Of a stretch of 64,000 nucleotides of DNA, positions 28,215 through 36,529 are shown piece by piece. Within the stretch, counting starts at the first letter, position 1. Each line of letters begins with the position of its first letter. The translations under genes were made by a program, and so were the position numbers. The notes beneath the pieces were generated by a model. That model saw only the letters and a program-made list of their open reading frames with translations. It was not told where the DNA came from and searched no databases. The stretch comes from Nonomuraea sp. NBC_00507 (lineage in GTDB: Bacteria; Actinomycetota; Actinomycetes; Streptosporangiales; Streptosporangiaceae): contig NZ_CP107853.1 in the NCBI RefSeq assembly GCF_036013525.1, forward strand, positions 10,540,001 through 10,604,000, given 5' to 3'.

Positions 28215-28232
28215 AACTGGCATCGGGGGCGT

Positions 28233-28246
28233 TTAAAACGTTTCAA
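28233..28246. promoter_or_regulatory. LacI-type operator of the rhamnoside operon
   Basis: TTAAAACGTTTCAA is an A/T-rich palindrome centred on the AACGTT typical of LacI/GalR proteins, in otherwise GC-rich DNA. It lies between the promoter and the first gene, where bound repressor would block transcription. Confidence 0.65.
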
Positions 28247-28264
28247 CGGACCCGGAGGGGCGTT

Positions 28265-29572
28265 GTGAAGACCTCGCACCGCGTACTGGGAGCGGCCGTG
28301 GCCGTTCTCGCGACAGCTGCCCTGACCTCCTGCGGCTCGGGCTCAGGCGCCGAACCCGCCGCCGACGGCACGACCACCCTGACGTTCCTCGTGGACAACG
28401 GCCCAGGGACCGTCAACACGGCCAAGGCGCTCACGGAAGCCTTCATGAAGGCCAACCCCAAGATCAAGATCGAGACCGAGACGCGGCCGGGCGGCAGCGA
28501 GGGCGACAACATCGTCAAGACCCGGCTCTCGACCGGCGACATGACCGACGTGTTCTGGTACAACTCCGGATCGCTGCTCCAGGCGCTCAACCCCGCCCAG
28601 ACCCTCGTCGACCTCACCGGCGACCCTGTGCTGCAGAACGTGCAGAAGGATTTCCTGCCGGTGGTGAGCCAGGCGGGCAAGGCGTACGGCGTGCCCGGCG
28701 GCACCGCCTTGGGTGGCGGCATCCTCTACAACCGCAAGATCTACGACAAGCTCGGCTTGCAGGTGCCCAAGACCTGGGCCGAGTTCATGGCCAACAACGA
28801 CAAGATCAAGGCTGCCGGGATCACGCCGATGATCGGCACCTTCAAGGACACCTGGACCTCGCAGCTGCTCGTGCTCGGCGACTTCTACAACGTCCAGGCG
28901 GCGGACGCGAGCTTCGCGCAGAACTACACCGCCAACAAGGCCAAGTTCTCCACCAGCCCGGCCGCGCTGGCCGGCTTCCAGCATCTGGCGGAGGTGCACG
29001 CCAAGGGCTACCTCAACAAGGGCTTCGGCTCGGCCACCAACGACCAGGGCATGAAGATGCTGATCGAAGGCGAGGGCGCGCACTACCCGATGCTCAGCGC
29101 CACGTTGCCGCCCCTGGTGGCCACCATGCCGCAGGCCGCCACCGACGTCGGCTTCTTCGCCATCCCCGGCACCGACGCGGCCAAGAACGGCGCCACGCTC
29201 TGGGAGCCGGCCGGCGTCTACATCCCCAAGACCACCAAGAACCTGGACGCGGCCAAGAAGTTCCTGGCCTTCATCGCCTCGACCGCGGGCGCCGATGCCG
29301 TCAGCAAGGTCGTCCAGCCGTCCGGGCCGTACCGGATCCAGGGCGCCAAGCTGCCCGATGACGCCATCCAAGTGGCCAAGGACCTGCAGGTGTACGTCGA
29401 CCAGGGCGCGACCGCGCCCGCGTTGGAGTTCGTCTCCCCGGTCAAGGGCCCGTCCCTGGAGCAGATCACCGTCGCCGTCGGCTCCGGGCTGACGCCGCCC
29501 GCCGAGGGCGCGGCCCAGTACGACAAGGACGTGGAGAAGCAGGCTCAGCAGCTGGGGCTCGCGGGATGGTGA
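28265..29572 (+). CDS. ABC sugar importer, substrate-binding lipoprotein
   Basis: The 435-residue protein starts at a GTG with GGAGG upstream and has a lipoprotein signal ending ALTSC (Cys23). The mature part is an SBP_bac_1/MalE-like fold (TLTFLVDNGPGTVNTAKALTEAFMKANPKIKIE, DVFWYNSGS, GVPGGTALGGGILYNRKIYDKLGL). It captures an oligosaccharide or glycoside outside the membrane for the two permeases that follow. No ATPase gene is in the operon, so a shared MsiK-type ATPase encoded elsewhere is likely, as usual in actinomycetes. Confidence 0.9.
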   Translation: MKTSHRVLGAAVAVLATAALTSCGSGSGAEPAADGTTTLTFLVDNGPGTVNTAKALTEAFMKANPKIKIETETRPGGSEGDNIVKTRLSTGDMTDVFWYNSGSLLQALNPAQTLVDLTGDPVLQNVQKDFLPVVSQAGKAYGVPGGTALGGGILYNRKIYDKLGLQVPKTWAEFMANNDKIKAAGITPMIGTFKDTWTSQLLVLGDFYNVQAADASFAQNYTANKAKFSTSPAALAGFQHLAEVHAKGYLNKGFGSATNDQGMKMLIEGEGAHYPMLSATLPPLVATMPQAATDVGFFAIPGTDAAKNGATLWEPAGVYIPKTTKNLDAAKKFLAFIASTAGADAVSKVVQPSGPYRIQGAKLPDDAIQVAKDLQVYVDQGATAPALEFVSPVKGPSLEQITVAVGSGLTPPAEGAAQYDKDVEKQAQQLGLAGW

Positions 29573-30498
29573 CCAAGCAGCACGCCGGGCCCCGCACGGG
29601 GCCCGGCCCGGCCCGCGAGAACAAGCAGGTCCGCGCCTCGAAGCAGCGCGCGGCCTACCCGTACGCGCTGTACGTGCCGGCCGCCGTCGTCTACCTGGTG
29701 ATCTTCCTGGTGCCGACGGTCATGGCCTTCTACTTCGCGCTGACCCGCTGGACGTTGTTCGACAGCACCTTCGTCGGGCTGCAGAACTTCGGCGATTTCT
29801 TCGCCGAGCAGAACCTGCGCATCGGCTTCGCCAACACCCTCATCTACGCGGTGGTCACCAGCGGTCTGAAGGTGGTGCTCGGACTGCTGCTGGGCGTGCT
29901 GCTCACCTCGAAGCTGCGGCTGCGCGGCTTCCTGCGCTCGGTGGTGTTCTTCCCCGTGCTGGTGTCCACCGTGGCGGTCGGCTTCACCTTCAGCGCGCTG
30001 CTGCGACCGGACACGGGGCTGGTCAACAAGGCCCTCGCCTTGGTCGGCATCGACGGCCCGGACTGGCTGGGCGACGCCAACACGGCGCTGCTGTCGGTGG
30101 CGCTGGTGGACGTGTGGAAGGGCGTGGGCATCGCCACCGTCATCTACATCGCCGGCATCATGTCCATCCCGCGCGACTACTACCAGGCGGTGGCCGTGGA
30201 CGGCGGCGGCGCCTGGCACCGCTTCCGGCACGTGACGCTGCCCTTGAGCTGGCCGGCCACGTATTCGGTGATCCTGCTGTCCTTCATCGGCGGGCTGCGC
30301 TCGTTCGACCTGATCTGGACGATGACGCGAGGCGGGCCCGGCTTCACCAGCGACACGATCGCCTCGATCATCTACAAGCAGTACCAGGCCGGCTTCTTCG
30401 GCCTGTCCACCGCGGGCAACGTCATCCTGTTCGTCGTCGTCACCGCCATCGTCGTGCCGCTCAACTACGTCCTCGGCAAGAGGCAGGTCGCCGCATGA
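29566..30498 (+). CDS. ABC sugar importer, permease 1 (MalF type)
   Basis: The 310-residue, six-helix permease begins with a basic cytoplasmic leader. It has the coupling EAA-like loop (YYQAVAVDGGGAWHRFRHVTLPLSWP) and the late TRGGPGFTSDTIASIIY stretch typical of MalF/UgpA proteins. Its ATG overlaps the binding-protein stop by 7 bases. Partner of the next permease. Confidence 0.9.
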   Translation: MVTKQHAGPRTGPGPARENKQVRASKQRAAYPYALYVPAAVVYLVIFLVPTVMAFYFALTRWTLFDSTFVGLQNFGDFFAEQNLRIGFANTLIYAVVTSGLKVVLGLLLGVLLTSKLRLRGFLRSVVFFPVLVSTVAVGFTFSALLRPDTGLVNKALALVGIDGPDWLGDANTALLSVALVDVWKGVGIATVIYIAGIMSIPRDYYQAVAVDGGGAWHRFRHVTLPLSWPATYSVILLSFIGGLRSFDLIWTMTRGGPGFTSDTIASIIYKQYQAGFFGLSTAGNVILFVVVTAIVVPLNYVLGKRQVAA

Positions 30499-31322
30499 GA
30501 GCTCTCAAGAGATTCAGCGCGGAGACGATCGCGCTCCTCGTGGCCACCGTGGTCTTCCTCATCCCGTTCTCGTTCATGCTGCTGACCGCGGTCAAGGACC
30601 AGGTGCAGTCCGCCGACCTGGACTTCGCCTGGCCCACCAGCTGGCCCGTCGTCCAGAACCTCATCGAGGTCATCGAGGCGCGCGACTACCTGCTGCTGCG
30701 GGCCTACGTCAACAGCACGATCCTCACCGTCGCGTCCGTCGCGCTGATCGTGGTGTTCGCCGCGATGGCCGCGTTCGTGCTGCAACGCCGGGTCGGCAAG
30801 ATCGGCAAGGTGGCCGACTTCCTGGTGCTGTCAGGGCTGGTCATCCCGCCCGCGATCGTCCCCACGATCTGGCTGCTGCAGGGGCTCGGCCTGTTCAAGA
30901 CCCTGCACGGACTGATCCTGGTCGAGGTCGCCTACGGCCTGTCGTACGCGGTGCTGCTGTTCCGCGCCTTCATCGCGGCCATCCCGCGTGAGCTGGACGA
31001 GGCCGCCATGATCGACGGCTGCGCGGGGTTCACGCTCTTCTTCCGCGTGATCTTCCCGCTGCTCCGGCCGGTCACCATCACGGTGATTCTCACCACATCG
31101 GTCGCCGTGTTCAACGACTTCGTCAACCCCCTGTACTTCACCCCAGGCGACGAGAACGCCACCGTGCAGCTCACTCTCTACAACTTCCAGAGCCAGTACA
31201 GCACCCAGTGGAACCTGCTGTTCATGGACATCGTCCTGATCACGATCCCGCCGCTGCTGCTGTTCGTCTTCTTCAACCGCAAGATCGTCGACGGGATGAC
31301 CGCCGGCGCCATCAAGGGATGA
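30495..31322 (+). CDS. ABC sugar importer, permease 2 (MalG type)
   Basis: The 275-residue permease has the MalG/UgpE pattern: six helices, VLSGLVIPPAIVPTIWLLQGLGLFKT and the coupling loop PRELDEAAMIDGCAGFTLFFRVIFPLLRPV. The ATG overlaps the upstream stop in ATGA, so it is translationally coupled. Confidence 0.9.
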   Translation: MRALKRFSAETIALLVATVVFLIPFSFMLLTAVKDQVQSADLDFAWPTSWPVVQNLIEVIEARDYLLLRAYVNSTILTVASVALIVVFAAMAAFVLQRRVGKIGKVADFLVLSGLVIPPAIVPTIWLLQGLGLFKTLHGLILVEVAYGLSYAVLLFRAFIAAIPRELDEAAMIDGCAGFTLFFRVIFPLLRPVTITVILTTSVAVFNDFVNPLYFTPGDENATVQLTLYNFQSQYSTQWNLLFMDIVLITIPPLLLFVFFNRKIVDGMTAGAIKG

Positions 31323-31323
31323 C

Positions 31324-33945
31324 ATGACTTCTTCGTTGCACGTCCACGCTCCAACCTTCGAACATCACCGCCACCCGCTCGGCATCGGCGAACCCGCCCC
31401 TCGCCTGTCCTGGGGCGTCACCACCGGCCTCCCCGGCTGGCGGCAGCAGGCGTACGAGGTCGAGCTGAGCGACGGCACGGCGACCGGACGCGTGGAGTCC
31501 GGCGAGTCGGTGCTGGTGCCCTGGCCGGGCGCGGAGCTCGGCTCCCGCGAGCGGCGCGGCGCGCGGGTGCGGGTGTACGGCGCCGACGGCTCGGCCAGCG
31601 ACTGGAGCCCCTGGTCGTACGTGGAGACGGGGCTGCTCGACCCCGGCGAATGGCGTGCGGAGGCGGCGGCACCGCCCCTCGACCTGCTGGGCGTGCCGGA
31701 CGGTCCCGCCCTGCTGCTCCGCCGCGACTTCACCCTGCGCGGCCCGGTCGAGCGGGCCCGCCTGTACGTCACCGCGCACGGCACGTACGAGGTCGAGCTC
31801 AACGGCCGCGTCGTCGGCGACGACGTGCTCGCCCCCGGCTGGAGCAGCTACGGACACCGCCTGCGCTACCACACCCACGACGTCACGGACCTGCTGCGCA
31901 AGGGCGGCAACGCCATCGGCGCCACCCTGGCCGACGGCTGGTACCGGGGCCGCGTCGGCTTCGGGAGCGGCAAGACCGATGTGTACGGCGACCGCACAGC
32001 CCTGATCGCCCAGCTGGACATCACCTACGCCGACGGCACCCACGACAGCGTCGTGACGGACGGCGCCTGGCGCTGCGCCACCGGCCCTGTCACGGCCGCG
32101 AGCCTGTACGACGGCGAGAAGCACGACGCCCGCCTCCTGCCGCGTGGCTGGTCGGAGCCCGGCTTCGACGACTCCTCCTGGCCGCCCGCCGACGTGCTGC
32201 ACCACGACCCGGCCCGGCTCGTGGCCCCGACCGGCCCGCCCGTGCGCCGCGTGGAGACACTCAGCCCGGTCGAGGTGCTGACCGGCCCGTCCGGGGAGAC
32301 GATCCTCGACTTCGGCCAGAACGTCTCCGGCCGCCTGCGCATCCGCGTCCAGGGCCCGGCCGGCCACACCGTCACCCTGCGGCACGCCGAGGTCCTGGAG
32401 GGCGGCGCCCTGGCGGTGCGGCCGCTGCGCAACGCGGCGGCCCTCGACCAGTACACGCTGCGCGGCGACGCCGAGCCCGAGGAGTGGGAGCCGCGCTTCA
32501 CCATGCACGGCTTCCGCTACGCGCAGGTGGACGACTGGCCGGGCGAGCTGGACCCGGCCGACGTCCAGGCCGTCGTCTGCCACACCGACATGCGGCCCAT
32601 CGGCACCTTCGACTGCTCCGACCCCCTGCTGAACCGCCTGCACGAGAACGTCACGTGGAGCATGCGCGGCAACTTCGTCGACCTGCCCACCGACTGCCCG
32701 CAGCGGGACGAGCGGCTCGGCTGGACCGGCGACATCCAGGTCTTCGCCCCCGCCGCCGCCTTCCTGTACGACTGCACGGGGCCGCTGTCGTCCTGGCTCG
32801 CCGACCTGGCCGCCGAACAGGCCGAGCTCGGCACAGTCCCGCCGTACGTGCCGTGGGTGTCGCTGTTGTTCCCGCCTGCTCCGGCCGCGGCCTGGGGCGA
32901 TGCCGCGGTGATCGTCCCGTGGGTGCTCTACCAGCGATCCGGCGACCTCGCCCTGCTGCGCGCGCAGTACACGAGCATGACGGCTTGGGTGGACCAGGTG
33001 GCCGGGTTGACCGGCGGTGCCCACCTGTGGGATCGGGGCTTCCAGTTCGGCGACTGGCTCGACCCCGCCGCTCCCCCGGACAATCCGGGCAAGGCGCGGA
33101 CCGACCACGCGCTCGTCGCCACCGCGTACCACGCCTGGACCGCCCGCATCGTGGCCGACACCGCGGCGCTGCTCGGCCGCTCCTCCGACGCCGAGCACTA
33201 CACCACGCTGGCGAGGGAGGTGCGCGCGGCCTTCCACCGCGAGTTCGTCACCCCGTCGGGGCGGCTGGCCTGCGACACCCAGACGGCCTACGCCCTCGCA
33301 CTGTGCCTGGATCTGCTGGACGGGCCCGAGCAGCGGGAGCGGGCCGGACGCCGGCTGATCCAGCTCGTCGCCCAGGACGACCACCGCATCGGCACGGGTT
33401 TCGTCGGCACGCCGCTCATCTGTGACGCGTTGTGCTCCGTGGGCGCCTACGACACCGCGTACGCCCTGCTCACCCAGCGCAACTGCCCCTCCTGGCTGTA
33501 CCCGGTGACCATGGGCGCCACCACGATCTGGGAGCGCTGGGACAGCATGTTGCCCGACGGCACGGTCAACCCGGGCCAGATGACCTCTTTCAACCACTAC
33601 GCCCTCGGCGCGGTGGCCGACTTCCTGCACCGCACGGTCGCCGGCCTGGCGCCGGCCGCGCCCGGCTACCGTGAGTTGCTGGTACGGCCGCGCCCTGGAG
33701 GTGGCCTGACCCGCGCGAGCGCCGCACTGGAGACACCCTTCGGCCGAGCCGAGGCAGGCTGGGAACGCGCCGGCGGGCGGCTGGAGCTGCGCGTGGTCGT
33801 CCCGCCGAACGCCACGGCCACGATTTACCTGCCCGCGGAGCCTTCCCACCCGATCGCCGTCGGGTCCGGGGAGCACGTCTACACGTGTGCGTTCCGTGAC
33901 CCGGCCGACGACCCCACACCGCCGCCGGCACCCCGATTCGGCTAA
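31324..33945 (+). CDS. Alpha-L-rhamnosidase, GH78
   Basis: The 873-residue protein has the GH78 layout: N-terminal beta-sandwich domains (PRLSWGV; DLPTDCPQRDERLGWTGDIQVFAPAAAF leading into the helical barrel), an (alpha/alpha)6 barrel with GATTIWERWDSM, and a C-terminal beta domain. The acidic residues of the DERLGWTGD segment and the Glu of WERW are in catalytic or binding positions of the family. It has no signal peptide, so rhamnosides taken up by the ABC importer are cut in the cytoplasm. It starts 1 base after the permease. Confidence 0.92.
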   Translation: MTSSLHVHAPTFEHHRHPLGIGEPAPRLSWGVTTGLPGWRQQAYEVELSDGTATGRVESGESVLVPWPGAELGSRERRGARVRVYGADGSASDWSPWSYVETGLLDPGEWRAEAAAPPLDLLGVPDGPALLLRRDFTLRGPVERARLYVTAHGTYEVELNGRVVGDDVLAPGWSSYGHRLRYHTHDVTDLLRKGGNAIGATLADGWYRGRVGFGSGKTDVYGDRTALIAQLDITYADGTHDSVVTDGAWRCATGPVTAASLYDGEKHDARLLPRGWSEPGFDDSSWPPADVLHHDPARLVAPTGPPVRRVETLSPVEVLTGPSGETILDFGQNVSGRLRIRVQGPAGHTVTLRHAEVLEGGALAVRPLRNAAALDQYTLRGDAEPEEWEPRFTMHGFRYAQVDDWPGELDPADVQAVVCHTDMRPIGTFDCSDPLLNRLHENVTWSMRGNFVDLPTDCPQRDERLGWTGDIQVFAPAAAFLYDCTGPLSSWLADLAAEQAELGTVPPYVPWVSLLFPPAPAAAWGDAAVIVPWVLYQRSGDLALLRAQYTSMTAWVDQVAGLTGGAHLWDRGFQFGDWLDPAAPPDNPGKARTDHALVATAYHAWTARIVADTAALLGRSSDAEHYTTLAREVRAAFHREFVTPSGRLACDTQTAYALALCLDLLDGPEQRERAGRRLIQLVAQDDHRIGTGFVGTPLICDALCSVGAYDTAYALLTQRNCPSWLYPVTMGATTIWERWDSMLPDGTVNPGQMTSFNHYALGAVADFLHRTVAGLAPAAPGYRELLVRPRPGGGLTRASAALETPFGRAEAGWERAGGRLELRVVVPPNATATIYLPAEPSHPIAVGSGEHVYTCAFRDPADDPTPPPAPRFG

Positions 33946-33985
33946 GGGGACGCGCCCACTGAGCCGGATCGACCGGCCGGAGCGC

Positions 33986-34018
33986 CATCATAGAAATTTC
34001 ATGATGACCGCTTAGGTT
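33986..34018 (+). promoter_or_regulatory. Inverted repeat and -10-like box before the EEP gene
   Basis: CATCAT (33986-33991) and ATGATG (34001-34006) flank GAAATTTC, a near-palindrome in GC-rich DNA. TAGGTT (34013-34018) follows as a possible -10 element. A start of transcription near 34025 would make the GTG at 34026 a leaderless start. Confidence 0.4.
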
Positions 34019-34019
34019 C

Positions 34020-35015
34020 GTGGGCGTGCTTCTACAGGAGGCCGCCACGAACGAGGCGGTGCCGGGCCGGCCCCGGCGCAAGTGGGCCGCGCGCCTGACC
34101 ACAGGGGTCGCGGTGTTGTTCGCCGTGGGGACGGCCGTGCGGCTGGGCGGGCTGGAGTCGGGGGTCCTGCTCGTCCCGCTGGTCTCCTTCACGCCGTACT
34201 TCGCGCTCGCGGCGCTGGTCGTGCTGGCGATGGCGCTCGCCACCCGCAGCCGCGCCGCGATCGCGGTCATGCTGGCGGTGTGCGCCTGTCTCGCCTGGTG
34301 CGTCGTCCCGCGGGCGATCGCGACGACCGGCTCGGCCGAGGGCCGGCCGCTGCGGGTGCTCACCGCCAACCTCAACGGCGGGCGCGGCGACGCCCAGGTG
34401 ATCGTCGACCTGGTGCGCAGGTTGAACGTGGACGTGCTCAGCCTGCAGGAGCTGACGTGGTCGGCCCGCGACCGGCTGGCCGCCGCGGGGCTCGACGGGC
34501 TGCTGCCGTACCAGGTGGCCAAGCCGGAGACCTGGGGCCCGGAGGGCAGCGGTGTGTACGCGCGCTACCCGCTGCGGGAACGTTCCGAGGTGTTCGAGCC
34601 GGTGGGGCACCACATGCCGGTGGCGGAGGTGGCGCTGCCCGGCGGGTCGGCCGTGGAGGTCGTGGTCGTGCACCCCGTGGCGCCGGTGCCGAGGACGGTG
34701 CCGGAGTGGGAGGCGGGCGTGGGCACGCTACCGCCCGCGCCGTCCTCGGGCCCGCCGCGGATCCTGGCCGGCGACTTCAACGCCACGCTCGACCACGCCG
34801 TGTTCCGGCGGCTGCTGGCCACCGGTTACACGGACGCGGCGGCGGCCACCGGCCAGGGATTGGTGCCGACCTGGCCGATGCGCAGGCTCCCGCCGCTGGT
34901 GGCCATCGACCACGTGCTCACCGACGGCCGGGCCGGCGCGACCGCCGTGGAGATCCACGACGTGCCGGGCTCGGACCATCGGGCGCTCTTCGCCGACCTG
35001 CGGGTGCGGCCCTGA
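34020..35015 (+). CDS. Membrane-anchored endonuclease/exonuclease/phosphatase (EEP) family protein
   Basis: The 331-residue protein has three N-terminal membrane helices (about residues 25-110) and then a catalytic EEP domain facing outside. Its motifs are LTANLNGG (Asn), LSLQELTW (metal Glu), LAGDFNATLDH (Asp/Asn) and the C-terminal GSDHRALFADL (Asp-His pair). It needs a divalent metal and cuts phosphodiesters, of nucleic acids or lipids; which one is unknown. The start is unsure: GTG at 34020 or, if leaderless, GTG at 34026. Confidence 0.85.
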   Translation: MGVLLQEAATNEAVPGRPRRKWAARLTTGVAVLFAVGTAVRLGGLESGVLLVPLVSFTPYFALAALVVLAMALATRSRAAIAVMLAVCACLAWCVVPRAIATTGSAEGRPLRVLTANLNGGRGDAQVIVDLVRRLNVDVLSLQELTWSARDRLAAAGLDGLLPYQVAKPETWGPEGSGVYARYPLRERSEVFEPVGHHMPVAEVALPGGSAVEVVVVHPVAPVPRTVPEWEAGVGTLPPAPSSGPPRILAGDFNATLDHAVFRRLLATGYTDAAAATGQGLVPTWPMRRLPPLVAIDHVLTDGRAGATAVEIHDVPGSDHRALFADLRVRP

Positions 35016-35118
35016 GCCGCGGCCGACGGTAACGCTTCACTGAGAATCATGTCCGCGATCACCGCTCGGGCGGCCGCCCGTGCGATGCTCTCAGCCAGAC
35101 GAATCATGAGGAGCACAG

Positions 35119-36483
35119 GTGTCTTCGGATAGCGGGAAGTCGATGTGGGGACGGCCGATCCGGATGATCGCCGTCGCCGCGGTCGCGGTGGTCTTGGCGA
35201 GCTGTGGATCCGCCGCCTCCCCCGGCGCGGATCCCGCGACCTCGGCGGCGCAGGAGTCGCCGGCGCAGTCGCCTTCCGAGGTCCAGAAGCCGCCGGCCGT
35301 GGAGCCCGGCTGGCCGCGCTGGGGGTTCACGCACACAGGGACCAGCGCCAACAACATCACCCCGCAGTTCGAGCAGACTGTGGCCCAGTCGCTGGCCCGC
35401 ACGCCGATGCTGCAGAACCAGCACATCATGGGCTTCGGGGCGCTCAACCCCCAGCCCACGCGGCAGCAGTACTTCTGGGAGGACCTCGACAGCCGCACGA
35501 GCTTCATGAAGCAGTCCGGCGGCACGCCGATCATCACCCTCTGCTGCGCCCCCGACTGGATGAAGGGCGGCCCCGAGGGACCGACCTCGCAGGAGGGCTG
35601 GGCGGAGCACCTGGAGGACGCCCCCTACCCGCAGCACTTCGACGACTTCGCCAAGCTGGCGGCGACCGTCGCCGAGCGGTACAAGGACGTCGACTACTTC
35701 CTGGTCTGGAACGAGTTCAAGGGCTTCTGGAAGGACCACTCCAAGCCCGCGGACTACAAGGGCTACACGGAGCTGTACAACAAGGTCTACGACGCGGTGA
35801 AGGCGGTCCGTCCCGACGCCAAGATCGGCGGCCCGTACCTCGGGTTCGACAGCAACGGGAGCGGCGACTCCGAGCTTCGCGGCGACTGGGGCGTGGTCAA
35901 CCAGAACGTCCTGGACGCCTTCACCTACTGGTACGAGAACAAGAAGGGCGCTGACTTCATCGTCGTCGACGGCGCCTCGCCGACTGATGCCCACGAGCTG
36001 CTGCCTGACGAGTTCGGCGCGCTGAGCAAGTTCAGCGCGGTCACCCAGTGGCTGCGGAAGAAGGCCGACGACATGCCGATCTGGTGGTCGGAGTGGTATT
36101 TCGTGCCCGAGGACGGCACCACGTGGCCCGAGGACAAGCGACTCGCCGTCCAGGCCGCCTCCATGATCGAGTTCGCCAAGAGCGGCGCCGCCACCGCGCT
36201 GTACTGGAACCCGCAGGCCAAGGAGGGCGCCTGCCGGGGCTGCCTGTGGAACCCGAAGTCCGGCGCCCCGCTCCCGACCATGGAGCTGGTGAGCAACTTC
36301 GCCAAGTGGTTCCCGGCGGGGGCCGAGCTCGAGGACGTCGCCTCCTCGGAGCCGAAGGTACGGGTGCTGGCCCAGCCCGACCAGCTGCTGCTGGTCAACA
36401 CCACGGACGGTCAGGTCACCACGACGGTGGACGGCAAGGAGCAGACGCTGAAGCCGTACGAGATCAAGTGGAGCGATCGCTAG
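35119..36483 (+). CDS. Secreted glycoside hydrolase lipoprotein, GH39-like (clan A)
   Basis: The 454-residue protein has a lipoprotein signal ending VVLASC (Cys29) and a Ser/Pro/Ala-rich linker. It then has a TIM barrel with an acid/base Glu after Asn (FLVWNEFKGF) and a nucleophile Glu on a later strand (IWWSEWYF), the two-Glu pattern of clan A. The C-terminal 60 residues form a small beta domain. The best resemblance is GH39/xylosidase-like. It may trim plant polysaccharide outside the cell. The GTG start has GAGGAGCACAG. Confidence 0.75.
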   Translation: MSSDSGKSMWGRPIRMIAVAAVAVVLASCGSAASPGADPATSAAQESPAQSPSEVQKPPAVEPGWPRWGFTHTGTSANNITPQFEQTVAQSLARTPMLQNQHIMGFGALNPQPTRQQYFWEDLDSRTSFMKQSGGTPIITLCCAPDWMKGGPEGPTSQEGWAEHLEDAPYPQHFDDFAKLAATVAERYKDVDYFLVWNEFKGFWKDHSKPADYKGYTELYNKVYDAVKAVRPDAKIGGPYLGFDSNGSGDSELRGDWGVVNQNVLDAFTYWYENKKGADFIVVDGASPTDAHELLPDEFGALSKFSAVTQWLRKKADDMPIWWSEWYFVPEDGTTWPEDKRLAVQAASMIEFAKSGAATALYWNPQAKEGACRGCLWNPKSGAPLPTMELVSNFAKWFPAGAELEDVASSEPKVRVLAQPDQLLLVNTTDGQVTTTVDGKEQTLKPYEIKWSDR

Positions 36484-36493
36484 GTCTCACGGC

Positions 36494-36520
36494 GGGGAGG
36501 GCCCTGGACGGGCCCTCCCC
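36494..36520. terminator. Strong hairpin terminator between convergent genes
   Basis: GGGGAGGGCCC and GGGCCCTCCCC form a perfect 11-bp stem with loop TGGAC. It lies 11 bases after the glycosidase stop and 10 bases before the stop of the convergent sugar dehydrogenase gene, so it can serve both. No T-tract is present, as usual in high-GC actinomycetes. Confidence 0.8.
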
Positions 36521-36529
36521 CACGCGTCG

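Noticed and set aside
31312..33876. Open frame of over 850 codons opposite the alpha-L-rhamnosidase
   Set aside because: GC-rich codon bias keeps the complementary frame open; the GH78 motifs are on the plus strand and the antisense product is low-complexity.
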